Source: Microbacterium sp. 67-17
GTDB taxonomy: Bacteria > Actinomycetota > Actinomycetes > Actinomycetales > Microbacteriaceae
Assembly: GCF_001898325.1 (NCBI RefSeq)
Contig: NZ_MKTR01000014.1
Span: 62,001-126,000 of the forward strand
Length of the DNA stretch: 64,000 bases
Direction: 5' to 3'
Part shown: piece by piece, positions 16,423 through 24,398 of the stretch
Numbering within the stretch: the stretch's first letter is position 1
How the letters are laid out: each line of letters starts with the position of its first letter
Made by a program: the position numbers and the translations under genes
The notes under the pieces: generated by a model
Databases searched by the model: none
Seen by the model: the letters and a program-made list of their open reading frames with translations, nothing else
Told to the model about the DNA's origin: nothing

Positions 16423-17220
16423 ATGAAGATCACCACGACGCAGATGGGCCTGGCGGCCCGCGTAGAGAACCTCGGCAAGACCTACGGCACCGGAAGCGGA
16501 ACGGTCAGGGCGCTCGATGACGTCACTGTCGGCATCCGTCGCGGGGAGTTCACCGCGATCATGGGTCCCTCGGGCTCGGGCAAGTCGACTCTCATGCACA
16601 TCATGGCTGGGCTCGATGCCCCGACCGCCGGGCGGGTGTGGATCGGCGACACCGACATCACCGACCTCGGTGACCTCGAACTCACGATCCTCCGTCGTCG
16701 TCGCGTGGGCTTCGTGTTCCAGTCCTTCAACCTCGTGCCGACCCTCGATGCGCTGGGGAACATCCTGTTGCCCTTCGACCTGGACGGCCGTGCGCCGAGC
16801 GTGCTCGAGAAGGCGCGCATCGACGGGCTCATCGACGCACTCGGGCTTCGGTCGCGTTTGAATCATCGGCCGCACGAGCTCTCGGGCGGCCAACAGCAGC
16901 GTGTTGCCATCGCCCGCGCCCTGGCTACCGCCCCGGATCTGCTCTTCGCCGACGAGCCGACGGGTAACCTCGACTCGCGCTCGGGGCGTGAGGTGCTCGC
17001 GTTGCTGGCCGAAGCGAGCCGCACCCGCGGGCAGTCGATTGCCATGGTCACGCATGACCCGGTCGCTGCCAGCCACGCCGACCGCGTACTGTTCCTCGGC
17101 GACGGACGCCTCGTCGCAGACAAGCCCGCGCAGACCGCCGAGCAGATCTCGGCCCACATGCTCGCAGCAGACGGTGACGACACCCTCGTGCAGACGCGGC
17201 GTGCGGAGGTCGGCGCATGA
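16423..17220 (+). CDS. ABC exporter ATP-binding protein, MacB/LolD type
   Basis: This 265-residue ATPase has Walker A GPSGSGKST, signature LSGGQQQR, Walker B LLFADEPTGNLD and switch histidine in VTHDPVAA. The TGNLD sequence is characteristic of the LolD/MacB/FtsE-like group that works with FtsX-type permeases, in export or mechanotransmission rather than import. It overlaps the permease gene by 4 bases. Together with the two-component pair upstream this resembles antimicrobial-peptide or cell-envelope stress modules, though that role is inferred. Confidence 0.94.
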   Translation: MKITTTQMGLAARVENLGKTYGTGSGTVRALDDVTVGIRRGEFTAIMGPSGSGKSTLMHIMAGLDAPTAGRVWIGDTDITDLGDLELTILRRRRVGFVFQSFNLVPTLDALGNILLPFDLDGRAPSVLEKARIDGLIDALGLRSRLNHRPHELSGGQQQRVAIARALATAPDLLFADEPTGNLDSRSGREVLALLAEASRTRGQSIAMVTHDPVAASHADRVLFLGDGRLVADKPAQTAEQISAHMLAADGDDTLVQTRRAEVGA

Positions 17221-18689
17221 GCGCCGTCGCGGCATCCGTCGAGCAGGCGACCCTGCACGTGCCGCGCGCCCGCACCAGCTTCGCGTGGCTCCGTGAACGC
17301 GGGATGGGGGCGAGCATCCTGGTCGCTGCAATCTCGACGGTGTTCGGGGTCGTGCTGATCGCCACCACCGACTTTCTGGCGGCGATGCTGCGCGCGGACC
17401 CCTACATCGGTGACAGTGGAACCCTCGCCTTCATCCTCGGATTCCTGACGCTGCTACTCGTCGCGCTCGCGGTCTATGTGGCCGGCATCGTCACGGCCAA
17501 CACGTTCGCGACCGTCGTTGCCGGACGATCGCGCCAGATCGCCCTGCTGCGCCTGATCGGCGCGTCGGCGAGGTCGCAGCGAGCACGCGTGGCCTCCCAG
17601 GGCCTGATCGTCGGCGTGCTCGGTGCGGCGATCGGTACGGTGCTCGGGATCGTCGTTTCTGCCGCGGGAGTGCAGATCGCGATAGTCCGACTCGGGTTGG
17701 ATGCCGTCCACGTGGCGCCGGTCACACTGTCGATGCTGCTGCCCGCCGTGATCGTGGCGCTCACCACGTGGCTCGCGGCGTGGATCGGTTCCCGGCGAGT
17801 TCTCACCGTCACCCCGCTGCAGGCAGTGTCGGGCTCGGTTCCCCTCGCCACCGATGAGGTCATCGCTCGGCGGGGGAGGCACGCTGTCGCCGGCATCCTG
17901 TTCGCCCTCGGGGCGGTCGCGCTTGCCGCGGGCATCTTGCTGGGTCTCGTCTCACCGCTCGGTGTCGTGGTCGCCTTCGCCGGTGGAGTCCTCTCGTTCA
18001 CCGGCATCACGATGGCAGCCCCGCTGGTCATGCCTCCGGCGCTGCGCCTGGTCGGCCGGGCGCTCGGTCGCTCCGCTCCTGCGCGGCTCGCGGTGCAGAA
18101 CGCCTATCGGAATCCCGAACGCTCAGCTCGGACATCGATCGGCATCGTCATCGGCGTGACTCTCGTGACGATGTTCGCGGTGGCGATCGAGTCGGTGAAG
18201 GCGGTGCTCACGGCCAACGCGGGGGGCGAGCTCGACCCGGAGCTTGCGAGCATCATGGACACGTTCGCGGCGATCATGATGGGGCTCGTTGCAATCTCGG
18301 CAGTGATCGCGGGAGTCGGGCTCGTGAACCTCCTGACCCTCGGGATCATCCAACGCACCCGGGAGCTGGGGCTCCTGCGCGCCCTCGGCGTTTCCATCGC
18401 GCAGATCCGCCGCATGGTGCTGCTGGAGGCAGTGCACGTAACGGTGACCGCGACTGTCCTGGGAGTTCTGCTCGGTATCGCCTACGGCTGGGCCGGTGCG
18501 CAGTCGCTGCTCGGCAGCGTTCCCACCAACCCCGACGGGGTCACGCCGGCGGGCATCGTTTGGCCTGCCGTGCCGCTGGGGCCCCTCCTGGTGATTGTCG
18601 CGGCAACGGCGATCCTCACTGTCGCCGCATCGGTTACCCCCACACGCCTGGCGACCCGCGTCGCGCCGGTGGCGGCGCTGAGCGAGTAG
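17217..18689 (+). CDS. FtsX-like ABC permease with two FtsX domains
   Basis: This 490-residue membrane protein contains two FtsX domains (about residues 60-180 and 350-490) and about ten helices in total. There is no large periplasmic domain of MacB type between the helices, which makes it a compact duplicated permease as in many actinobacterial peptide or lipoprotein exporters. Typical loop sequences such as IQRTRELGLLRALGVSIAQIRR are present. The ATG lies within the stop of the ATPase gene, so the two are translated together. Confidence 0.93.
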   Translation: MSAVAASVEQATLHVPRARTSFAWLRERGMGASILVAAISTVFGVVLIATTDFLAAMLRADPYIGDSGTLAFILGFLTLLLVALAVYVAGIVTANTFATVVAGRSRQIALLRLIGASARSQRARVASQGLIVGVLGAAIGTVLGIVVSAAGVQIAIVRLGLDAVHVAPVTLSMLLPAVIVALTTWLAAWIGSRRVLTVTPLQAVSGSVPLATDEVIARRGRHAVAGILFALGAVALAAGILLGLVSPLGVVVAFAGGVLSFTGITMAAPLVMPPALRLVGRALGRSAPARLAVQNAYRNPERSARTSIGIVIGVTLVTMFAVAIESVKAVLTANAGGELDPELASIMDTFAAIMMGLVAISAVIAGVGLVNLLTLGIIQRTRELGLLRALGVSIAQIRRMVLLEAVHVTVTATVLGVLLGIAYGWAGAQSLLGSVPTNPDGVTPAGIVWPAVPLGPLLVIVAATAILTVAASVTPTRLATRVAPVAALSE

Positions 18690-18703
18690 CCGGGGCGTGG
18701 AGG

Positions 18704-19231
18704 TCAGGCCGTGGCGGCCGTGTCGGTCTCGGCTGGCTCGGCTGTCGCGGCATCCGGATCGTGCGCCCACGACGGCGCGATCTGACGGAGGCGGGCGGCC
18801 CGCCACTGCCAGACTGCCCACAGGCCAGGCCATAGCGCGGGTGCAGCGGCGCCACCGATCACGAGGCGCTCTCGCCACAGGGTGCGGCCGTCCGGCAGAG
18901 GAGACACCGCCATCTGGTGGTCCCAGACGTCGAGGACTGCGAGCGGGCCGGTCAGCGGCATCCCGGAGTCGCGGATGATCCGCACTCGCACCCCGTTCAC
19001 CTCGCGTTCGGCATCCGTGATCGAGATGAGCTGACGGCCGACCGGGATGAGCCCGGCGATGCTGAGCCCGACTGCCGCATTCTGGCCGTGCTCCCACTGC
19101 GTCGGCATCGCCTCCAGCGGCTGCATGTCGAGGAAGGGTCCGTACACCTCGGCCAGCACCCGCGGCGAGTGCAGGGCGCGCCAGGCGGCGTCGGCATCGC
19201 AGTCGATCGTGAACTTGCTGAGCACGCGCAT
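18704..19231 (-). CDS. SRPBCC-like protein of unknown ligand
   Basis: This 175-residue protein opens with RVLSKFTIDCDADAAWRAL, a pattern typical of START/SRPBCC helix-grip proteins, whose cavity binds hydrophobic ligands. No transmembrane segment is obvious. The C-terminal 30 residues are rich in Ala, Thr and Glu. Upstream, GAGACT lies 6 bases before the ATG, one base off the TAnnnT pattern, and the divergent ComB-like gene starts only 40 bases away. I cannot assign a function. Confidence 0.7.
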   Translation of the reverse strand: MRVLSKFTIDCDADAAWRALHSPRVLAEVYGPFLDMQPLEAMPTQWEHGQNAAVGLSIAGLIPVGRQLISITDAEREVNGVRVRIIRDSGMPLTGPLAVLDVWDHQMAVSPLPDGRTLWRERLVIGGAAAPALWPGLWAVWQWRAARLRQIAPSWAHDPDAATAEPAETDTAATA

Positions 19232-19259
19232 GCGGCAAGTCTCGCATCCGGGATCGCTC

Positions 19260-19271
19260 TACGCTGGACGG
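19260..19271 (+). promoter_or_regulatory. -10 box for leaderless comB-like gene
   Basis: TACGCT at 19260-19265, then 6 bases, then ATG 19272, with no ribosome-binding sequence. Confidence 0.5.
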
Positions 19272-19802
19272 ATGCCGTCACCGCTGGATCAGGGTCGTTA
19301 TCAGGTGCGTCTCGAGTGGGGGTCTGCGGGCCGCGACCGCCTGGCCCCTGCGGAGGTCACCGTGGTCGTTGACGTCCTGGCCGACGCGGACTCCGCTGCG
19401 GATCGAGTCGCCGAGGCAGCCACGGCGGCCGGCAGTTTCGTGCTGCGCGGAGGTCTCCGGAACGCGTCGGCGATCGCGGAGGCCGTGCTCGCCGAGCAGC
19501 ATCGGCGCGCCGAACGCACGAGCATCGCCGTAATCGCCTGCGGGGCGACGGATGCCGACAGCGCGCGGTTCGCGGTTGAGGACCTGCTCGGGGCTGGCGC
19601 AGTGATCGACGCGCTCGCCGAGCGCGGCATCGACCACACCTCGCCCGAAGCTGCCGCGGCATGTGAGGCGTTCCGGGGGCTTCGCCCGGCGGTGCGCCAC
19701 CTCCTGACGGCGAGCGCCACCGGCCAGGTATGGCTCGAGGCGGGGCGCCGCGATGAGGTTCTCGCGGCTGCCTCGGTGGATGCCGAGTCGCCAGCTCAGT
19801 GA
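19272..19802 (+). CDS. ComB-like 2-phosphosulfolactate phosphatase family protein
   Basis: The 176-residue product starts at ATG 19272, fixed by the -10 box 6 bases upstream; the longer open frame is not supported. It matches the ComB family in the VTVVVDVLADADSAADRV segment, the IAVIACGA segment and FAVEDLLGAGAVIDAL. In methanogens ComB is a Mg-dependent phosphatase of coenzyme M synthesis. Coenzyme M genes are not seen here, and at 176 residues the protein is shorter than the archaeal enzyme, so the true role is open. It converges with the small gene downstream, overlapping it by 7 bases. Confidence 0.78.
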   Translation: MPSPLDQGRYQVRLEWGSAGRDRLAPAEVTVVVDVLADADSAADRVAEAATAAGSFVLRGGLRNASAIAEAVLAEQHRRAERTSIAVIACGATDADSARFAVEDLLGAGAVIDALAERGIDHTSPEAAAACEAFRGLRPAVRHLLTASATGQVWLEAGRRDEVLAAASVDAESPAQ

Positions 19803-19948
19803 CGAGCGAGCCGGAACATCCCCCAGCCGAGGGCGATGAACCGGAAGAACTGGACGACCAGGTTTGTGCGGCGACGCAGATCGGCATCCGTCGGCACGGG
19901 GGCTGCGTCGACCATTGCTTGTGCTGATGAGTCAGCGGGCGTGATCAT
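19796..19948 (-). CDS. small 50-residue protein with one hydrophobic helix
   Basis: This short gene has a strong ribosome site (GAAAGGAG, about 6 bases before the ATG) and begins 22 bases after the stop of the sulfide:quinone oxidoreductase-like gene on the same strand. It encodes a polar N-terminus, the basic stretch DADLRRRTN and a hydrophobic C-terminal helix (LVVQFFRFIALGWGMFRLA). It looks like a small membrane-associated protein. Co-transcription with the oxidoreductase suggests a partner or membrane tether, which is inference. No family is recognised. Confidence 0.6.
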   Translation of the reverse strand: MITPADSSAQAMVDAAPVPTDADLRRRTNLVVQFFRFIALGWGMFRLARH

Positions 19949-19970
19949 CGTGAGCTCCTTTCTTCGCGGA

Positions 19971-21434
19971 TCATTCCGGGATGAGATACCAGAGCGGGTA
20001 CGCCTTGGCCTTGTAGAGGAACGCCGTGTGCAGCATCCGTTTCAGCCAGTGCGCAGCCAGTCCCACCTCGCCGGTCGTGTGGTCGGCGTCTCGCCCGTGG
20101 GTGAGCGGGCGTGCCTGGAAGTCGGGCACGATCGGGGCCATGGTCATGGCAACGGCACTTCCCCGGGCGAACCCGGTGCCGGTCGAGGCGATACATGCGG
20201 CGGGGAGGTCGGCCATGGACGCGCTGTGCTGCGTGACGCTCGTGCCCGTCCTGATCATCTCGGCGATATTGAGGGCTGCGGCCTTGCCCATCGCGCCCGA
20301 GGGCATCCCGGTGCGCGGGGGAGCAGGCGCGATCGCCACCCCGTCGGGTGTCGACAGCGGTTCCGATATCGCGTGCGGCGGGGCGAAGGCGATGCCGACG
20401 GCGAACATATTCGGATATCCGGGTACCTGGTAGGTGCTCGGCCAGTCCTTCGCCGACCACTGCGAGTACGGCTTGGGGGAGTAATCAGCGTCGACCTTCA
20501 TGAAGCCGCTCGGCGCGAAGAATCGTTGCGAGATGTCGGCGCCGTCGCGGTCGTACGCACGCAGGGCAACGCCGCGGAACGGGGGCAGCAGCATCGCGAA
20601 ATCGAAGGGGAGCGACTGGGGGGAGCCGTCCTCCTGCACGTACCGGATCGTCTGGGGCTCGACGGCAGTGACCGCGGCGCGCGTGATCGCACGGATGCCG
20701 CGCTCACGGAACAGGCTCGACATCCACTGCTCACCCGACACGTCGCCATGCTTGGTGCGAAACGACATGCCGCCGACGCCGAAGTCGCCGAGCTCTGGCT
20801 CGTTGCTGAGGTAGACGACCTCGGTGTTGTCCCTGACACCCTCCTGTTCTAGCTTCTGCTCGACGTTGAAGGCGTACTCAAACGCTGCGCCCTCGCAAGT
20901 GCACCGCCCGTGCCCGACGCCCACCACCAGTCGCAGCTTCTCGCCGGTGCGGGCGCGTTCGATCGCGGCGTCCAGCCGTGCTGCGGCATCCACGGCATGT
21001 CCCGGCGTGCAGACGGATGCCGTGTATCCGGCGTCAGGTCCGAGTCCAGGGGTCGCGGCGAAGTCGAGGGCGGGCCCGGTGGCGTTGATGAGGAAGTCGT
21101 ACCGAACGCGTTCGGTCTGTCCGTCCCGTCCCGGCTCGGTGTACTCGATGTCTACGGCGCCCTGCGGAGAATCCGCATCACCGTTCGGCCAGATCGCCGT
21201 CGCCTTGGCTTGGTGGAACGTGATTCGCTTGCGTTTGTAGACCGGGGCGAGAGGGAACACCACCGCTTCCCGCGTCATCCGTCCCACGCCCACCCAGATG
21301 TTGGAAGGAATCCAATTCCATTGCGAGTTCGGCGACACGACGATCACCTCGTGCTGATTGCCGAGCTTGCGGCGCAGGGTCAACGCTGCGGTGTGCCCCG
21401 CAACTCCCGCGCCGAGAACGATGACACGTGACAT
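19971..21434 (-). CDS. FAD-dependent sulfide:quinone oxidoreductase-like protein
   Basis: The 487-residue product starts at ATG 21434, where SRVIVLGAGVAGHTAAL gives the N-terminal FAD-binding GxGxxG; GAGGA precedes it. It belongs to the pyridine nucleotide-disulfide oxidoreductase superfamily, close to sulfide:quinone oxidoreductases. Redox-candidate cysteines are C142, C178 and C180 (VGHGRCTCEGAAF) and C414. It would oxidise sulfide to polysulfide or persulfide and pass electrons to quinone at the inner membrane face. The CsoR/CstR-like palindrome upstream fits sulfide stress control. A related flavin dehydrogenase with another substrate is possible. Confidence 0.82.
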   Translation of the reverse strand: MSRVIVLGAGVAGHTAALTLRRKLGNQHEVIVVSPNSQWNWIPSNIWVGVGRMTREAVVFPLAPVYKRKRITFHQAKATAIWPNGDADSPQGAVDIEYTEPGRDGQTERVRYDFLINATGPALDFAATPGLGPDAGYTASVCTPGHAVDAAARLDAAIERARTGEKLRLVVGVGHGRCTCEGAAFEYAFNVEQKLEQEGVRDNTEVVYLSNEPELGDFGVGGMSFRTKHGDVSGEQWMSSLFRERGIRAITRAAVTAVEPQTIRYVQEDGSPQSLPFDFAMLLPPFRGVALRAYDRDGADISQRFFAPSGFMKVDADYSPKPYSQWSAKDWPSTYQVPGYPNMFAVGIAFAPPHAISEPLSTPDGVAIAPAPPRTGMPSGAMGKAAALNIAEMIRTGTSVTQHSASMADLPAACIASTGTGFARGSAVAMTMAPIVPDFQARPLTHGRDADHTTGEVGLAAHWLKRMLHTAFLYKAKAYPLWYLIPE

Positions 21435-21477
21435 CGTGGTCCTCGCTTTCCGGGCCGCCATGGCCGTCATCGGCAAC

Positions 21478-21493
21478 ATACCCCGGGGGGTAC
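21478..21493. promoter_or_regulatory. CsoR/CstR-like operator
   Basis: A G/C-tract palindrome reads GTACCCCCCGGGGTAT on the minus strand, 44-59 bases before the start of the sulfide:quinone oxidoreductase-like gene. TACCCC-N2-GGGGTA is the shape of operators bound by CsoR-family repressors, which sense copper (CsoR) or persulfides (CstR). A possible -10 (TATGTT) overlaps its right end and ATTCAC stands 16 bases ahead as a -35, so the repressor would block the promoter. The regulator gene itself is not in the window. Confidence 0.6.
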
Positions 21494-21541
21494 GCAGTGA
21501 ATAGGGACCAAAGGCCGGGAAAAATGGCTGCGGGCTGCGCC

Positions 21542-22030
21542 TCAGCGCGGCGTCATGGCCGCCAGACGCACGGATGCCGTGATCTCACGCTTTGACCACG
21601 TGAGCAGGTAGCGCTCGTCGAAGCGAGGCGCGCACCGGGCGCAGGAGGTCTGCCGACTGGCGCGGCGGTGGCGGTACGCCACGTGGCCGGCGGGGCAGAC
21701 CCCGACCCACGGGGCCAGCTCGGTCGCGGTCTCTCCGTGGTGGGTCGTGCCCCCCACGTAGCCGAGGTCGCGGGCAATTGCCTTCCACCGCGGACCGTGA
21801 CCGGCTGCCGCACCCGCGAGGGCGTGCGCGACCTCGTGCAGCAGTGTCTGGTGGTTGGTGTCGTCGTCGTGGCGGGCCGCGAGGTAGCGAGAGACCGTGA
21901 TGCGCTTGCGGGTGAAGTCACACAGGCCTGCGCGTCGCTTCGCGTTGTCGAAACCGAACGTCCACTCCGGGCTCAGGTGCACCGAAAGCAGGGCCTCGGC
22001 CCAGTGGCGTACACGGTGCAACTCGGACAT
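21542..22030 (-). CDS. SprT-like zinc metalloprotease-fold protein
   Basis: This 162-residue protein has the SprT zinc-protease motif HEVAHAL (H65, E66, H69) and the following GHGPRWKAIARDLG. A C-terminal zinc ribbon is suggested by C112, H116, C130 and C133. The eukaryotic relative Spartan cleaves DNA-protein crosslinks; bacterial SprT-like proteins are poorly studied. TACGCT lies 6 bases upstream of the ATG (22037-22042 on the plus strand), again a leaderless arrangement. It is a single-gene unit by spacing. Confidence 0.87.
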   Translation of the reverse strand: MSELHRVRHWAEALLSVHLSPEWTFGFDNAKRRAGLCDFTRKRITVSRYLAARHDDDTNHQTLLHEVAHALAGAAAGHGPRWKAIARDLGYVGGTTHHGETATELAPWVGVCPAGHVAYRHRRASRQTSCARCAPRFDERYLLTWSKREITASVRLAAMTPR

Positions 22031-22066
22031 GACGACAGCGTAAGCGGTGCCTCAGACACCGACCGG

Positions 22067-22600
22067 TCAGCTGGCGACTGCCGCGCCGGCCTCGGCGCGG
22101 CGACGCTCGGCAGCGTCGATTGCGAGAAGAGTCGACTCCAGCTGGTCGTCGGGCGTTGCCGTGCTCTGACGTGCGAAGAGTGCGCGCTTGAAGTCAGCGC
22201 GGGCTGCGTCGAAGTCTCCCGCGTCGTACTGCACCTTCCCGCGGTGCTGATAGGCGAACGCGGCGATTGAAGCCCATCCCGCGCCCTCGGCCTCGAGAGC
22301 ACAGGTGGTCAGCTCCTGTGTGGCGGCAGCGAGCGATCCGCGAAACTGCAGCACCGTCGCGTGCAGGATGCGCGCGCGCAGCAGATCCTTGCGCGTGCCC
22401 GCCATCCGGGCCGTGCGCACCGTTTGGTCGGCGATTTCGAGCGCGTCATCGAGCCGGTCGAGCACCTTTAGCAGCCAGACCCGTTCAAGGAGGGCGGGGA
22501 GCGAGCGCTGGTCGCCGAGCTCGTCGAGGCGTTCGCGGCACTCACGGGGGTTGACCACTTCGCGCAAGGTGACGGGGTCGTAGCCGTGGATATAGCTCAC
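22067..22600 (-). CDS. TPR-like helical repeat protein
   Basis: The 177-residue product starts at GTG 22600, chosen because GGAAGGAG stands 6 bases upstream. The open frame extends further but without support. The protein is almost wholly helical and contains tetratricopeptide-like repeats, for example LERVWLLKVLDRLDDALEIA and AAFAYQHRGKVQYDAGDFDA followed by ARADFKRAL. It has no signal peptide. Such repeats act as protein-interaction surfaces. The partner is unknown. Confidence 0.75.
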   Translation of the reverse strand: MSYIHGYDPVTLREVVNPRECRERLDELGDQRSLPALLERVWLLKVLDRLDDALEIADQTVRTARMAGTRKDLLRARILHATVLQFRGSLAAATQELTTCALEAEGAGWASIAAFAYQHRGKVQYDAGDFDAARADFKRALFARQSTATPDDQLESTLLAIDAAERRRAEAGAAVAS

Positions 22601-22733
22601 TCGCGCTCCTTCCCGCAGAGCGGTGATCGCCGCGGTCATCCCGCCCGATCCCGCATCGTCGCTGCACCTCGCCCCATACGTGGTGCGCTCTTATTGTGGC
22701 GGCGTCGGCGAGCGGTGCCGGCTTCCCACGCCG

Positions 22734-23609
22734 TCAGCGTTCGAACAGCGTCGCCGATGGTGCCGGCGACGGTGCGGCGTCGGCATCCGTGACGATTCGC
22801 GAGCCAGCGATGAACGCGTCGACCTCCGCACCCTGAGCCACCTTCGCCGGATGCGGACCCGCAGCCATCAGCCGCGGGAGCCACGCGGTAGGAAGCGGGC
22901 TGCGGGATGCCGCGATCACGATGTTCCCGAAGCGCCTGCCCTTGAGGACTTGAACCTCAGCGAGCAGAGCGACGTGAGGGAGCTCGCTGCGGACGGTGGC
23001 GGCTTGGCGGCGGGCGAAGGCGAGTCCCGCCCCGTCGGCGACGTTGACCAAGAGCACGCCGGTGTCGCTGAGGTAGCGCGCCGCGAGGCTGTAGAACTCG
23101 TTACTGGTCACGTGTGCGGGAGTGCGCGCGCCATGAAAGATGTCGGAGATCACGAGGTCGGCCTGACCGCGCAGACCCGCGGGCAAGCGTTCCAGCACGG
23201 CGCGGGCATCACCCGTCCGTGTGCGGATCGAGCCGCCCGCTCGCGAACTGGCCGGAAGCGGCAGGTGCTCGCGAATGAGAGTCACCAACGCAGGTTCGAG
23301 TTCGATGACCTGCTGCCGTGATCCGGGCCGCGTCGCCTCGACATAGCGGGGGAGTGTGTATGCACCGGCGCCGAGATGGATGGCGGTCAGGGACGCCCCG
23401 GGCTCTCCGATCTGGTCGATCACAGCTCCCATCCGCGCGACGTACTCGAAGTGCAGGTGCGTGGGGTCTGCGAGGTCGACATGGGATTGCGGGGTGCCGT
23501 CGACCTCCAGCTCCCAGCCGCTCGCGAAAGCCGAGGGCAGGATGCGCGCGATAGATCCGTCCGACAGCCGCACCTGCGGCGGCGGGGCTTCGACGTGCGC
23601 TCGGGCCAC
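22734..23609 (-). CDS. spermidine synthase-like methyltransferase-fold protein
   Basis: The 291-residue product starts at GTG 23609, 6 bases after a TACGGT -10 box. It has the polyamine aminopropyltransferase fold: AIHLGAGAYTLPRY is the nucleotide-binding GxGxx loop, VIELEPALV the acidic residue after strand 2, and DLVISDIFHG the catalytic aspartate region. The N-terminal tetramerisation domain is short and membrane helices are absent. Actinobacterial members often lack proven spermidine synthesis, so substrate is open. It is divergent from pxpA, with only 33 bases between start codons. Confidence 0.82.
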   Translation of the reverse strand: MARAHVEAPPPQVRLSDGSIARILPSAFASGWELEVDGTPQSHVDLADPTHLHFEYVARMGAVIDQIGEPGASLTAIHLGAGAYTLPRYVEATRPGSRQQVIELEPALVTLIREHLPLPASSRAGGSIRTRTGDARAVLERLPAGLRGQADLVISDIFHGARTPAHVTSNEFYSLAARYLSDTGVLLVNVADGAGLAFARRQAATVRSELPHVALLAEVQVLKGRRFGNIVIAASRSPLPTAWLPRLMAAGPHPAKVAQGAEVDAFIAGSRIVTDADAAPSPAPSATLFER

Positions 23610-23615
23610 GCTTCC

Positions 23616-23636
23616 ACCGTAGACCGGGCGTACCGT
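23616..23636. promoter_or_regulatory. back-to-back -10 boxes of two divergent leaderless genes
   Basis: On the minus strand TACGGT (plus coordinates 23616-23621) lies 6 bases before GTG 23609. On the plus strand TACCGT (23631-23636) lies 6 bases before ATG 23643. Each -35 region must fall near or inside the other gene's first codons, so the two promoters should exclude each other. Confidence 0.55.
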
Positions 23637-23642
23637 GGTCGC

Positions 23643-24398
23643 ATGAGGACCATCGACCTGAACGCCGACCTCGGCGAGACTGTCGACGGTGTCCCCACAG
23701 CTGACGACGAGGCGCTGTTCGCTGTGATCTCCAGCGCCAATGTCGCGTGCGGCGGCCACGCCGGGGACGCGCACTCCATGGCCGAGGCCACCCGGCGGGC
23801 TGCTCGGTTCGGTGTGGCAATCGGTGCCCATCCCTCGTACCCAGACAGGGCCGGGTTCGGTCGGCGGCCACTGGCCATGGCGGCTGACGAGCTTCATGCC
23901 GCGGTGTCCACGCAGCTGGATGCCCTCGCTGATGTCGGCGCCGACATTCGATACGTCAAGCCCCACGGCGCCCTGTATCACGCCGTCACGACGGATGCTG
24001 CGCACGCGGCGGCGCTTGCCCGCGCGGTGGCGGATCTCTCCCGCCGGCTGGGCCGCGGGCTGCCGATCCTTGCTATGCCCGGCGAGATCTCCGCGGCGGC
24101 GCACGAGCACGGTCTGGAGGTCGTGGCTGAGGCGTTCCTTGACCGCGGGTACACGCCGAGCGGTGAGCTCGTGCCCCGCGGCGAACCCGGCGCGGTCATC
24201 GAGGATCCTGACGCCGCAGCGGCGCGGGCCGTACGCCTGGCCCGCCAGGGCACTGTCGTCGCGGTCGACGGATCGAGCGTCGCCGTGGCAGCAGCCTCCT
24301 TCTGTCTGCACGGCGATTCGCCGGGGTCGGTGGCGGCCGCGCGGGCGGTGCGCGCTGCGTTGGATGCGGCATCCGTGTCGGTACGAGCGCCATGGTGA
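23643..24398 (+). CDS. pxpA: 5-oxoprolinase subunit A (LamB/YcsF family)
   Basis: This 251-residue protein carries the YcsF signatures LNADLGE, SANVACGGHAGD, GAHPSYPDRAGFGRR and VKPHGALYH. With PxpB and PxpC it forms the ATP-dependent prokaryotic 5-oxoprolinase, which opens 5-oxoproline to glutamate and removes this spontaneous glutamine by-product. The fused pxpBC gene overlaps its end by 7 bases. The start is set by a -10 box 6 bases upstream. Confidence 0.95.
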   Translation: MRTIDLNADLGETVDGVPTADDEALFAVISSANVACGGHAGDAHSMAEATRRAARFGVAIGAHPSYPDRAGFGRRPLAMAADELHAAVSTQLDALADVGADIRYVKPHGALYHAVTTDAAHAAALARAVADLSRRLGRGLPILAMPGEISAAAHEHGLEVVAEAFLDRGYTPSGELVPRGEPGAVIEDPDAAAARAVRLARQGTVVAVDGSSVAVAAASFCLHGDSPGSVAAARAVRAALDAASVSVRAPW

